NCBI RefSeq assembly: GCF_001427285.1
Contig: NZ_LMFV01000012.1
Location: 275,469-339,468, forward strand
Length of the DNA stretch: 64,000 nt
Source of the DNA: Mesorhizobium sp. Root552
GTDB taxonomy: Bacteria; Pseudomonadota; Alphaproteobacteria; Rhizobiales; Rhizobiaceae
Direction of reading: 5' to 3'
Part shown: in pieces, positions 56,045 through 64,000 of the stretch
How positions within the stretch are numbered: position 1 is the first letter of the stretch
Layout: each line of letters begins with the position of its first letter
Translations under genes and position numbers: made by a program
The notes under the pieces: model-generated
Seen by the model: the letters and a program-made list of their open reading frames with translations, nothing else
The model's database searches: none
What the model was told of the DNA's origin: nothing

Positions 56045-57044
56045 GGCGCAGCCTCGGGTTGAGCAGGGCGTAAGCCATATCGACAGCCAGATTGATCACC
56101 ACGAACAAAAGCGCGAACACAAGCACGATCCCCTGGATCAGGGGCAGGTCGCGGTTGACGACGGCATCGATGGCCATGTTGCCCAGCCCTTCGTAGGAAA
56201 ACAGCCGTTCGACGATGACCGTGCCGCCGATGAGGAAAGTGAACTGGACGCCGACAAGGGTGAGCGTCGGCAGCGCCGCGTTCTTCAAGCCTTCGCGCAG
56301 GATCACCTGCGTCTCGGAAAATCCCTTCACGCGGGCAAGCACCATGTAGTCGAGCGTCAAGAGTTCCTTCAGCGATTGCTTCAACAGCTGCGCGATGATG
56401 GCTGCCAACGGCAGGGCCAGCGCCAACGCTGGCATGAACATGTGGCCGAGCAGGTTCGCCGTCAGGTCGAAGCGCAGCCGGACGATGCTTTCGAACAGAT
56501 AGAAATTGGTGGTGAATGGCAGGTCGAGTTGCGGCGAGACGCGGCCCGATATTTCGAAAACCGGCATCAGCACGCCGAACAGAAGGATCAGCACCAGCCC
56601 CCACAGGAAATCCGGTATGGAAAGGGCAACGCCGTTGGCGACATCGATACCGGCCTCCACCGCCGTACCGCGCTCCCGTGCGCCGAGTACGGCCAGAGGC
56701 AGGCCGATGGCCAGTGCAATAAGGAGAGCGAAGATAGACAGTTCCAGCGTTGCCGGCAGGCGGCCAAGCACCAGGCCAAGCACATTCTGGCGAAGCGAGA
56801 TCGAGGTGCCGAAGTCGCCGTGGACGACGCCGGACAACCAGATGACGAATTGCTCGATCAACGATTTGTCGAGGCCGTAAAGTGCGCGCAGCCTGTCGAT
56901 GTCGGCCTGGCTTGCGCCCGGCGGCAGCATCATCGCGATGGGGTCGCCGGGTGCGATGCGGATCACCACGAAAACAACAACCGCCACCCCGAACAAGGTG
57001 GCGATCATGGTCAAGAGGCGCGTCAATGTTCTTTGCAGGATCAT
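56037..57044 (-). CDS. Dipeptide/oligopeptide-type ABC transporter permease (DppB-like)
   Basis: The 335-residue permease starts MILQRTLTRLLTMIATLFGVAVVVF. It has the DPIAMMLPPGASQADIDRLRALYGLD block and the loop LLTLDYMVLARVKGFSETQVILREG of OppB/DppB. It is 103 bases downstream of the binding protein gene and overlaps the DppC-like gene. Confidence 0.93.
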   Translation of the reverse strand: MILQRTLTRLLTMIATLFGVAVVVFVVIRIAPGDPIAMMLPPGASQADIDRLRALYGLDKSLIEQFVIWLSGVVHGDFGTSISLRQNVLGLVLGRLPATLELSIFALLIALAIGLPLAVLGARERGTAVEAGIDVANGVALSIPDFLWGLVLILLFGVLMPVFEISGRVSPQLDLPFTTNFYLFESIVRLRFDLTANLLGHMFMPALALALPLAAIIAQLLKQSLKELLTLDYMVLARVKGFSETQVILREGLKNAALPTLTLVGVQFTFLIGGTVIVERLFSYEGLGNMAIDAVVNRDLPLIQGIVLVFALLFVVINLAVDMAYALLNPRLRHG

Positions 57045-57147
57045 TCAGGCAATGGACCTGGCTGTTCGGCTGGGCGGCGGGGCCGGATGGCGACACTGAC
57101 GCACGCTGCCCGGTTGGATGAGGGCGGCGCGCGTTTCTGCTGTGCCG

Positions 57148-58686
57148 TCAGGCTGGCGTCATCAGCGCCGGTAACAGGGCGCCGGATTTATGCTGCACCA
57201 CATTCACGCCCTTGGCGTGCACGATCGGCTGGGCATATTGCAGCAGCGGCAGCACATAGGCGTTGTCTGCGACTAGCTTGGAGACCGCCTTCCAGCCGGC
57301 GATGCGCTTGGCTTCGTCGGCTTCGCCCCAAAGCGGGTTGATGGCGTCGATCACGTCCTTGGTGTCCCACACCGAATGTGGGCTCGGCCCATACATGGCA
57401 AAGCCGGTCGATGTGGTAGGATCGCCGACGGCGTCGCCCCAGTTGTAGAACGCGGCCGGTGCCAGCTTGTCGGCGGCACGCAGTTCGTAGTGCTTGGCGA
57501 TCTCGTAGACCTCGATCGTCGCTTCGATGCCCACCTTGCGCCACATGCCGACGATCGCCTGGATCATCTCGTAGTCCTTGGGCTTGAAGCCCTTGGTCGT
57601 CTGGATGGTGAACTTGACCGGCTTGTCCGTGGAATAGCCGGAAGCAGCGAGCAGTTCCTTGGCCTTCTCGGGATTGTATTCGACCTTGATGGACGGGTCG
57701 AAGGCCGCGTATTCCGGTGTCTCCAGCGTATCGATCGGCAAGCCGTAGCCGCGCGGCAGACGGTCGACCAGAAGCTTCTTGTCGACCGACATGACGGCGG
57801 CGTGGCGCACGTTGGCGTCAAGCATGACGTCGATGTCGTTGAAGAAGATCATGCCGATGTCGGACACCGTCTCGCAGGAGCCAGCCATGCCGTCCTTGGC
57901 AATCAAGCGGTCATATTCCTCGTAGGGGATTTCCAGCGTCACCTGCGAGCTGCCGGATTCGATTTCGGCCACGCGGCTTGCCGCGTCGGTGACGAACTTG
58001 ATGGTGACGTTTTCAAAGGCAGGCTTGCCGCCCCACCAGTTCGGATTGGCCTTCAGGCGCAGGAAGGCATTCTGCTCGAATTTTTCGACCATGTATGGGC
58101 CGGTGCCGATCGGGGCCTTTTCGAAGCCTTCGGCACCCACCTTCTCGTAATAGGCCTTCGGCAGCACGTAGCCGGTGAGGAACGACATCCACTTGAAGAT
58201 CGTCGGCTCGAATTCCAGCACGTCGGCGGTCACGCGGTTGCCTTCGGCCTTGATGTTGCCGATCTTGGCCCAGACGAGCTGAATCGGGTTGCCGGTCTCG
58301 GCCTTGCCGGCGCGCTCCAGTGACCAGGCTATGTCCTCGGCGGTAAAGGGGCTGCCGTCATGCCACGTCACGCCGTCGCGCACGGTCATGTGGATCTGCT
58401 TCTTGTCGTCGCTCCAGCCCCATTCGGTCAACAGGCCGGGCGCGAAGGACAGGTCCGGCTTCTGCAGGATGAACTGGTCGAAGACGGATTGATAAAGGCC
58501 CTGGATGGTCGGGTTGACGGCCGAAGGTCCGGTCGTCGGGTCCCACGAAGGCAGGTTGACGTTGTAGGCAATGGTGAGTTCGCCCTTGTCTTGGGCAAAG
58601 AGCTTGCTGGGCAAGGAAAGGCTGGCGGCGGCTACGCCGGCGCCGGCCAGTTTCAAGAGCGTTCGTCTGTCGGTTTTCGTACTCAT
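57148..58686 (-). CDS. Dipeptide/oligopeptide-type ABC substrate-binding protein (SBP_bac_5), Tat-like signal
   Basis: The 512-residue protein has a twin-arginine-like leader (STKTDRRTLLKLAGAGVAAAS). The family-5 fold contains MTVRDGVTWHDGSPFTAEDIAWSLER, with the classic HDG-PFTAEDV-type block. The start at 58686 (MSTKTDRR) replaces a longer GC-rich frame. Such proteins bind peptides, opines, nickel or aromatic conjugates. Its place next to the FAD/isatin hydrolase cluster suggests an indole-related or peptide-conjugated ligand. Confidence 0.88.
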   Translation of the reverse strand: MSTKTDRRTLLKLAGAGVAAASLSLPSKLFAQDKGELTIAYNVNLPSWDPTTGPSAVNPTIQGLYQSVFDQFILQKPDLSFAPGLLTEWGWSDDKKQIHMTVRDGVTWHDGSPFTAEDIAWSLERAGKAETGNPIQLVWAKIGNIKAEGNRVTADVLEFEPTIFKWMSFLTGYVLPKAYYEKVGAEGFEKAPIGTGPYMVEKFEQNAFLRLKANPNWWGGKPAFENVTIKFVTDAASRVAEIESGSSQVTLEIPYEEYDRLIAKDGMAGSCETVSDIGMIFFNDIDVMLDANVRHAAVMSVDKKLLVDRLPRGYGLPIDTLETPEYAAFDPSIKVEYNPEKAKELLAASGYSTDKPVKFTIQTTKGFKPKDYEMIQAIVGMWRKVGIEATIEVYEIAKHYELRAADKLAPAAFYNWGDAVGDPTTSTGFAMYGPSPHSVWDTKDVIDAINPLWGEADEAKRIAGWKAVSKLVADNAYVLPLLQYAQPIVHAKGVNVVQHKSGALLPALMTPA

Positions 58687-58735
58687 CGCTAGTTCCCCTT
58701 GGTTATTGTCGAGAGAAAATCGAAATGGATGGCAG

Positions 58736-60304
58736 TCACCCTCCGGCGAGCTGCCGGGCGAGCATGTAGCCTGACCCCGCGCCGACGCCGGCGCCCGGCC
58801 ATGTGGCCGCCCCCGCAAGGTGAAAGTTGCGTACGGGCGTGTTCCAGCCGGCGGCGCCTGTTACCGGCCGGAAAAGGAAGTTCTGCGCCAGGTGATGGCT
58901 GCCGCAGATCTGGTCGCCGCCAACCAGGTTGGCGTTGCCGCGCTCGAGGTCGAGCGGGCTCATGACCTTGCGTTCGATGATGGAGGCCGACAGGCCGGGC
59001 GCATAGCGTTCGATGAGGGCAATGACCCTGTCGGCATAGGTCTCGCGCACCGCCTCCCAGTCGCGCGCATCGATCACACCTGCGGCGTCGCCCTTGATCT
59101 CGGCTGGCACGACGCGGGCCTGCAGCCACAATATATGTTTTCCCGCCGGTGCGCGGCTCGGGTCGATGGCGGTCGGCTGGCCGACGACGACGACCGGCTC
59201 CACCGGCAAAAGCCCGGCCTTGGCTTCCTGGTAAGCCTTTGCCATCACATCGAGCGACGGCGCCACGTGCACATAGGCGAAACGCTTGAGTTCGGAAGCG
59301 GTCCAGTCCGGCAAGGTGTTCACGGCCAGATGGACCATCATCGTGCCCGGCGCATGACGGAAATCGCGTATCTTTTTGTCGAAGCGTTCATCGCCCGAGC
59401 CTCGCGGCAGGAGCCCGGCCAGAGCGCGCGGCGCAACGGTGGCGATGACGGCGCGGCGCGCTTCGATGGTGCGTCCGTCTGCCAGCACCACGCCCGTTGC
59501 CCTGCCGCCATCGGTCAACACGCGCTCGACGCGGGCGTTGCATTCCACCTTGCCGCCGTGCGCCTCGACCATCGCGGCCAGCGCCTTGATCATCGTATCC
59601 GCGCCGCCTTTGCCCAGCACCATGCCGAAGCTCTGGTTGGCCATGCCTTCGAGATAAGGGAAGACGGCGCCGCCGGCGATGTCGGGGGCGAAATCGAGAT
59701 GCATGCCCCAGGCTCCGAGCAGCGCCTTGACCTCATCGCTCTCGAATGTCTCGTCCAGCCAGGCGCGCGGCGAGGAAAGCAGGAAACGGCCGAGTTCCAG
59801 CGTGCCGGACAGCCCAGCCTTGCGCAGCAGCGAAAACAGGATGCGTGCAAGCGCATACATTTTCATAGGATTGCCCAGGATAGACAAGATGAGTTCGGCG
59901 CGGCCTGGAAAGGCCTTGACCAAGCTCTCCCATGTCTGCGAATCTTTCTCCGAAAAGGTGCGGATGCGGGCCACTGTGGTGGCAAGGTCGGTCGATACGC
60001 CGACCCAGCGCCCGCCCGGGAAAACCGATGCGAAGCAATCCTGCACGGGTGCGAATTCCAGCCCGTTCCGCGCCAGTTCCGGCCCGTAAACCCTGTTAAA
60101 GGCCGAACCTGCGAACAGGCTAAGGTTCATGGCGGCAAGGTCGTGGCGGAAGCCCGGTGCGGTGAGTTCGAGCGTCTTGACGGCGCCGCCCGGACGGTCG
60201 GCCGTTTCGAACAAGCCAACCTTCCAGCCGCGCTTGGCGAGATGCACAGCGCCGGCTAGCGCGTTGTGTCCCGCGCCAATGAAAATTGCATCGTAGTGGG
60301 CCAT
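58736..60304 (-). CDS. FAD-dependent oxidoreductase, phytoene desaturase-like (paralogue 1)
   Basis: The 522-residue protein starts MAHYDAIFIGAGHNALAGAVHLAKRG, a Rossmann FAD motif, with VGLFETADRPGGAV after it. The C-terminal FAD block FHLAGAATWPGAGVGAGSGYMLA is conserved. It shares VGQPTAIDPSRAPAGKHILW and IKGDAAG with the gene at 61256, so the two are paralogues that may form a pair or act in sequence. It is divergent from the cyclase gene, with the shared operator between. Its substrate is unknown; desaturation or oxidation of an indole-type acid is an inference. Confidence 0.85.
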   Translation of the reverse strand: MAHYDAIFIGAGHNALAGAVHLAKRGWKVGLFETADRPGGAVKTLELTAPGFRHDLAAMNLSLFAGSAFNRVYGPELARNGLEFAPVQDCFASVFPGGRWVGVSTDLATTVARIRTFSEKDSQTWESLVKAFPGRAELILSILGNPMKMYALARILFSLLRKAGLSGTLELGRFLLSSPRAWLDETFESDEVKALLGAWGMHLDFAPDIAGGAVFPYLEGMANQSFGMVLGKGGADTMIKALAAMVEAHGGKVECNARVERVLTDGGRATGVVLADGRTIEARRAVIATVAPRALAGLLPRGSGDERFDKKIRDFRHAPGTMMVHLAVNTLPDWTASELKRFAYVHVAPSLDVMAKAYQEAKAGLLPVEPVVVVGQPTAIDPSRAPAGKHILWLQARVVPAEIKGDAAGVIDARDWEAVRETYADRVIALIERYAPGLSASIIERKVMSPLDLERGNANLVGGDQICGSHHLAQNFLFRPVTGAAGWNTPVRNFHLAGAATWPGAGVGAGSGYMLARQLAGG

Positions 60305-60318
60305 GGAATTAGTTCATC

Positions 60319-60342
60319 CTTAAAATGATATTTGCATATGCA
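60319..60342. promoter_or_regulatory. Shared operator-like block with palindrome TGCATATGCA
   Basis: CTTAAAATGAT at 60319-60329 is followed directly by ATTTGCAT (60330-60337). The palindrome TGCATATGCA spans 60333-60342. The same two words occur, two bases further apart, at 48348-48368 next to a TGCAT-GTA-ATGCA palindrome. The block lies between the divergent FAD gene and the cyclase gene. Confidence 0.55.
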
Positions 60343-60445
60343 TCTAAACTCGTCTAGCCTGATCTTGGAGGAAACCGCAGGAGACGGACCCGTCCGAATG
60401 GTGGGTGGAGGATCCGCGGCGCGCGCAACCAGGAGGAAAAAGTCC

Positions 60446-61237
60446 ATGACCGCAGCAAGCACGCTCGCCAGCCTGGCCGAGCTTTTGGCGAGTGGGAAAG
60501 TCGAGGTCGTCGATCTGTCGGCACCGCTCGGGCCGGACACGCCGCTGTTGAAGCTGCCGCCGGAACTGGCCAAGGACACACCCAAGATCGAGATCCATTC
60601 GATCTCGGAATATGACAAGGACGGACCGTTCTGGGCCTGGAACTGGCTGAAGATCGGCGAGCATTCCGGCACGCATTTCGATGCGCCGCACCATTGGATC
60701 ACCGGCAAGGACTATTCCGACGGCTATACCGACACGATCAGGCCCGGCAATTTCATCGCGCCGGTCAATGTCATCGACTGCTCGAAGGAATCGGGAGCCA
60801 ACAACGATTTCCTGCTTACCGCCGACGGCGTGAAGGCATGGGAAGCCAAGCACGGCGCGATCGGCAAGGGCGAATGGGTCGTCATGCGCAGTGACTGGGA
60901 CAAGCGCAACGGTTCCGAGGCAGCCTTCCTGAACGCCGACGCCAACGGCCCGCATTCGCCGGGCCCGACGGTTGACTGCATCGAATACATCATCGCGCAG
61001 GGCGCAATCGGCTGGGGCACGCAGTGCATCGGCACCGATGCGGGTGCGGCGGGAGGCATGACGCCGCCCTTTCCGGCCCACAACCTGATGCACAAGGCCA
61101 ACCGCTACGGCCTCGCCAGTCTGTGCAATCTCGACAAGTTGCCGGCCAAGGGCGCGATCCTGATCGCGGCGCCATTGAAGATCGTTCACGGCACCGGCAG
61201 TCCGATCCGCGCGCTGGCGCTGGTGCCGCGGGCCTGA
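60446..61237 (+). CDS. Cyclase-family amidohydrolase, isatin hydrolase-like
   Basis: The 263-residue protein has the metal-binding motif GEHSGTHFDAPHHWITGKDY (about residues 73-92), and DWDKRNGS and CIGTDAGAAGGMTPPFPAHN complete the cyclase-family active site. From memory it resembles isatin hydrolase closely (same WNW..GEHSGTHFDAPHHWITGKDYSDG and VNVIDCSKES runs), which opens isatin to isatinate using manganese. Kynurenine formamidase KynB is a related alternative. ATG 60446 has AGGAGG upstream. It lies 18 bases before the second FAD gene. Confidence 0.83.
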   Translation: MTAASTLASLAELLASGKVEVVDLSAPLGPDTPLLKLPPELAKDTPKIEIHSISEYDKDGPFWAWNWLKIGEHSGTHFDAPHHWITGKDYSDGYTDTIRPGNFIAPVNVIDCSKESGANNDFLLTADGVKAWEAKHGAIGKGEWVVMRSDWDKRNGSEAAFLNADANGPHSPGPTVDCIEYIIAQGAIGWGTQCIGTDAGAAGGMTPPFPAHNLMHKANRYGLASLCNLDKLPAKGAILIAAPLKIVHGTGSPIRALALVPRA

Positions 61238-61255
61238 CGCAGGGGCCCGGGGGAA

Positions 61256-62821
61256 GTGGCCCACGATCACGTCATCATCGGCAGCGGCATCAACGGGCTG
61301 GTTGCGGCAGCAATGCTGTCACGGCAGGGCGCGTCGGTGCTGCTTCTGGAGCGCGAGGAGCGCCTCGGCGGCTGCATGATGAGCAGCGAGGTAACGCTCC
61401 CCGGCTTCACCCATGACGTAATGGCAGCCACTTTCGTGCTGTTCTTGACCGGTCCGGCTCATGCCGAGCTTGGCCAGGACCTTGCCCGGCACGGGCTTGA
61501 GTTCTGCCACACGCCGCATCCGACGGCGGTGCTTCGGCCGGATGGTTCCAGCGTCGTGCTGAGCATGGACCGCGCCGCCAACGTGGCGGCGTTCAATGCG
61601 CTGGCGGCCGGCGACGGCGACCGGCACGCCACGGATGTCGGTTCGATCGAGGCCAATGCGCAACTCTTGTTCGGCTTGCTCGGCGGGCAATTATGGAGCT
61701 TCGCCACGGCAAAGCTTCTGGCGAGAGAAGCCTGGCGGCGTGGCCTTCGCGGCCTCGTCGATTATTTTGGAACGGCGCTTGCGCCGGCGCGCGGCTGGCT
61801 GGAAGCCGGCTACGCGTCGCCGCAAATCCAGGCGCTTTATGCACCGTGGACGCTGCATTGCGGCCTTTCGCCCGAAGACACCTATTCCGCCCAGATGGGC
61901 AAGGTCGTCGCCTTCGCGCTGGAAGCGGCGGGTGCGCCCATCGTCAAGGGCGGAGCCGGCAAGGCCGCAGCCGCCTTCCGCGCCTTGATCGAGGAGAATG
62001 GCGGGGAGGTCAGGACGGGTGCCGATGCCGAGCACATCGTGGTTCGCGGCGGCAGGGCGGTCGCTGTCAGGCTGGCTGGAGGACAGGAAATCGAGGCTGC
62101 GAAATCGGTTATCGCCTCAGTTGCGCCGGGCCAGCTCTACGGCCGTCTTCTCGGCAGCGACGCGCCGGCTCCGGCGCGCGAGGCAACGCGCGTCTACCGT
62201 CATGGCCGTGGCGATTTCCAACTCCACTATGCCCTCGATCATGCGCCGCGCTGGCGCGCGAGCGGGTTGGAACAGGTCGCGCTCATTCATCTGACCGACG
62301 GTATCGATGCCGTTTCCAAGTCGCATAACGAGGCAACGCGCGGCATGCTGCCCGAAACGCCGACGATGTGCGTCGGCCAGCCGGCGGCGCTTGATCCGTC
62401 GCGCTGTCCTGAAGGGAAAGCGATCCTGTGGATACAGGTGCCGGACGCACCGCGCGCCATCAAGGGCGATGCGGCCGGTATGATCCCAACGCAAGGCACG
62501 TGGGATGAAGTGACACGCGAGGCTTTCGCGGACCGTATCGAGGCCATCCTCGCCAATCATATCGAAGGGTTCCGCGAAACCGTGCTGGCGCGGCGGGCAT
62601 ATTCGCCGGCAGATCTCGAAGCTATGAACGTCAATCTCGCCGGCGGCGACCCTTACGGCGGCGCTTGCACCATCGACCAGTTCTTCGTATGGCGTCCGTT
62701 CCCCGGTTCCGTCAATTATCGCACCGCGGTGCAATCTCTCTATCACATCGGGGCCTCCACCCATCCGGGTCCGGGCCTTGGTGGCGGGTCGGGCTTCCTC
62801 GTTTCCAAGGAGCTGCGATGA
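61256..62821 (+). CDS. FAD-dependent oxidoreductase, phytoene desaturase-like (paralogue 2), GTG start
   Basis: The 521-residue protein begins GTG (MAHDHVIIGSGINGLVAAAMLSRQG) with GGGGGAA upstream. It has VLLLEREERLGGC and the C-terminal FAD motif LYHIGASTHPGPGLGGGSGFLVSK. It matches the 58736 gene in length and in CVGQPAALDPSRCPEGKAIL and IKGDAAG. It overlaps the MarR gene by four bases (ATGA). It lies in one operon with the isatin hydrolase-like gene. Confidence 0.85.
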   Translation: MAHDHVIIGSGINGLVAAAMLSRQGASVLLLEREERLGGCMMSSEVTLPGFTHDVMAATFVLFLTGPAHAELGQDLARHGLEFCHTPHPTAVLRPDGSSVVLSMDRAANVAAFNALAAGDGDRHATDVGSIEANAQLLFGLLGGQLWSFATAKLLAREAWRRGLRGLVDYFGTALAPARGWLEAGYASPQIQALYAPWTLHCGLSPEDTYSAQMGKVVAFALEAAGAPIVKGGAGKAAAAFRALIEENGGEVRTGADAEHIVVRGGRAVAVRLAGGQEIEAAKSVIASVAPGQLYGRLLGSDAPAPAREATRVYRHGRGDFQLHYALDHAPRWRASGLEQVALIHLTDGIDAVSKSHNEATRGMLPETPTMCVGQPAALDPSRCPEGKAILWIQVPDAPRAIKGDAAGMIPTQGTWDEVTREAFADRIEAILANHIEGFRETVLARRAYSPADLEAMNVNLAGGDPYGGACTIDQFFVWRPFPGSVNYRTAVQSLYHIGASTHPGPGLGGGSGFLVSKELR

Positions 62822-63303
62822 ACGACCATACGATCATAGGAGATCAGGCAGAAGGCCCTCGCCTCGGCGAGATCGGATTGCAGCAGTTCGCGCCCTATCT
62901 GATGAACCGCATCATGGGGCGCTACAATGCCTCACTGCGGGAGGATCTCGCCAAGCTTGGCCTCACCACGCCGAAGATGCGGGCGCTGGCAGTGCTTTCG
63001 GTCATCGAAGGGCCGACGATCTCGCAGCTTGCGGTCTATGCCGTGGCCGAGCAGTCGACGCTGAGCCGGGCGCTTGATTCGCTCGAGGCCGACGGGCTGG
63101 TGCGACGCATTGCCGACCCAAGCGACAATCGCGCCACCCGCGTTTCCATCACCGAGGCCGGACGCGCTGCTTTCGAGCAAATGTGGCCGACGATGCGCGA
63201 CAGCTACGCGCGCATGTTCAAAGGTATCGACGTCGCGGAGCGGACCGCCTTCGTGGCGACGCTTCAGAAGATGCTCCGCAACATCCGCAAGCACGATTTC
63301 TGA
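62818..63303 (+). CDS. MarR-family transcriptional regulator
   Basis: The 161-residue winged-helix protein has a recognition helix region in GPTISQLAVYAVAEQSTLSRALDSLEADGLVRR and a wing IADPSDNRATRVSITEAG. MarR proteins usually bind small aromatic ligands and repress their own operon. It overlaps the FAD gene and precedes the indolepyruvate oxidoreductase-like gene. It is the best candidate for the factor that binds the shared operators at 60.32 kb and 48.35 kb. Confidence 0.9.
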   Translation: MNDHTIIGDQAEGPRLGEIGLQQFAPYLMNRIMGRYNASLREDLAKLGLTTPKMRALAVLSVIEGPTISQLAVYAVAEQSTLSRALDSLEADGLVRRIADPSDNRATRVSITEAGRAAFEQMWPTMRDSYARMFKGIDVAERTAFVATLQKMLRNIRKHDF

Positions 63304-63334
63304 AGCGCAGGCATGTATCTGAGGAGATGACCCA

Positions 63335-64000
63335 ATGGCCGAGAGATCATTCGCCAAAGAGGTGAAGAAGCTCAAGCTCGGCGCTGGCGAAGAATTCACC
63401 GGCGAAGGCATCCTCGCCATTACCAAGGCCCTGTTGCAGTGCGGCGTCGGCTATGTCGGCGGCTATCAGGGCGCACCGATCAGCCATCTCATGGACGTCC
63501 TGGCCGACGCGCAGGAAATCCTCGGCGAACTCGGCGTGCATTTCGAGGCGAGCGCGTCCGAAGCAACCGCCACCGCCATGCTGGCGGCTTCCGTGCACTA
63601 TCCGATCCGGGGTGCCGCGACGTTCAAGTCCACCGTCGGCACCAATGTCGCGTCCGACGCGCTGGCCAATCTTGCATCCGGTGGCGTCACCGGCGGCGCG
63701 CTCATCATCGTCGGCGAGGATTATGGCGAAGGCTCCTCCATCATGCAGGAGCGCAGCCACGCCTTCGCCATGAAGAGCCAGGTCTGGCTGCTCGACCCGC
63801 GGCCGAACCTGCCCTCCATCGTTGCCGCCGTCGAGCATGGCTTCGAACTGTCGGAGGCGTCGAACACGCCGGTCATGCTGCAAGTGCGCATCCGCTGCTG
63901 CCACGTGCATGGCTCGTTCGTTGCTAAGGACAACCAGCGCCCGGCCATGACAGTGGCGGACGCGTTGGAGAATCCGCGCCGCGACACGCAACGCATCGTT
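63335..64000 (+). CDS. Indolepyruvate ferredoxin oxidoreductase-like protein (5' part, runs off window)
   Basis: Only 222 residues are present, the N-terminal pyruvate-oxidoreductase domain of the IorA type. It reads GEEFTGEGILAITKALLQCGVGYVGGYQGAPISHLMDVLAD, then FEASASEATATAMLAASVHYPIRGAATFKSTVGTNVASDALANLA. IorA uses thiamine diphosphate and iron-sulfur clusters to turn indolepyruvate into indoleacetyl-CoA. RBS GAGGAGA precedes ATG 63335. Aromatic or branched 2-oxo-acid use is possible instead. It follows the MarR gene by 31 bases. Confidence 0.8.
   Translation, partial: MAERSFAKEVKKLKLGAGEEFTGEGILAITKALLQCGVGYVGGYQGAPISHLMDVLADAQEILGELGVHFEASASEATATAMLAASVHYPIRGAATFKSTVGTNVASDALANLASGGVTGGALIIVGEDYGEGSSIMQERSHAFAMKSQVWLLDPRPNLPSIVAAVEHGFELSEASNTPVMLQVRIRCCHVHGSFVAKDNQRPAMTVADALENPRRDTQRIV

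Noticed and set aside
60332..60445. Longer N-terminus for the isatin hydrolase-like protein
   Set aside because: It would run through the shared operator block, and AGGAGG is correctly placed for the ATG at 60446.

Overview
The window looks like a chromosomal segment of an alphaproteobacterium of the Hyphomicrobiales (Mesorhizobium/Aminobacter/Phyllobacteriaceae-like). The basis is the high GC content and the gene order: a MotA/OmpA-like pair, suhB, efp, ruvCAB, ybgC-tolQRAB-pal-cpoB, tilS-ftsH-glmM and serC-serA. Supporting signs are two Omp25/31-type porins, an RcdA-family (DUF1465) protein and several TTAA-N7-TTAA boxes of the CtrA type. No rRNA, tRNA, insertion sequence, prophage or CRISPR array was seen.

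Region 1 (1-13.5 kb) is mostly housekeeping. It holds a MotA-like/OmpA-like envelope pair, suhB, efp, a Sel1-repeat protein, a ThiE-like protein, a TauE/SafE exporter, an acyl-CoA synthetase, a small membrane protein, a probable CtrA-controlled small RNA, an RcdA-family gene, ruvCAB and a secreted GH5 hydrolase. Region 2 (13.5-30.3 kb) holds the Tol-Pal envelope system, tilS, ftsH, glmM, two tandem outer-membrane proteins with CtrA boxes, and serC-serA behind a likely serC leader RNA.

Region 3 (30.3-43.4 kb) starts with a BKACE-family gene and a BigR-type sulfide/persulfide operon. It then carries a tryptophan-degradation island: an arylformamidase-like hydrolase, a 2-aminobenzoate-CoA ligase, tryptophan 2,3-dioxygenase, a five-gene branched-chain-type ABC transporter and kynureninase. 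Kynureninase is the last gene of an operon encoding a TrpXYZ-like ABC transporter. Together these could take tryptophan through kynurenine to anthranilate and 2-aminobenzoyl-CoA.

Region 4 (46-64 kb) is accessory catabolism. It contains a GntR regulator with a PLP enzyme, and an FAD oxidoreductase followed by a taurine/nitrate-type ABC transporter and an exported VOC protein. It then has a dipeptide-type ABC transporter, two paralogous phytoene-desaturase-like FAD oxidoreductases flanking an isatin-hydrolase-like cyclase, a MarR regulator, and the start of an indolepyruvate-ferredoxin-oxidoreductase-like gene. Isatin hydrolysis gives isatinate, one step from anthranilate, so this cluster may feed indole or auxin compounds into Region 3. 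A sequence block shared by the promoters at 48.35 kb and 60.32 kb suggests one regulator controls both parts. This cluster is the best candidate for an undescribed system.
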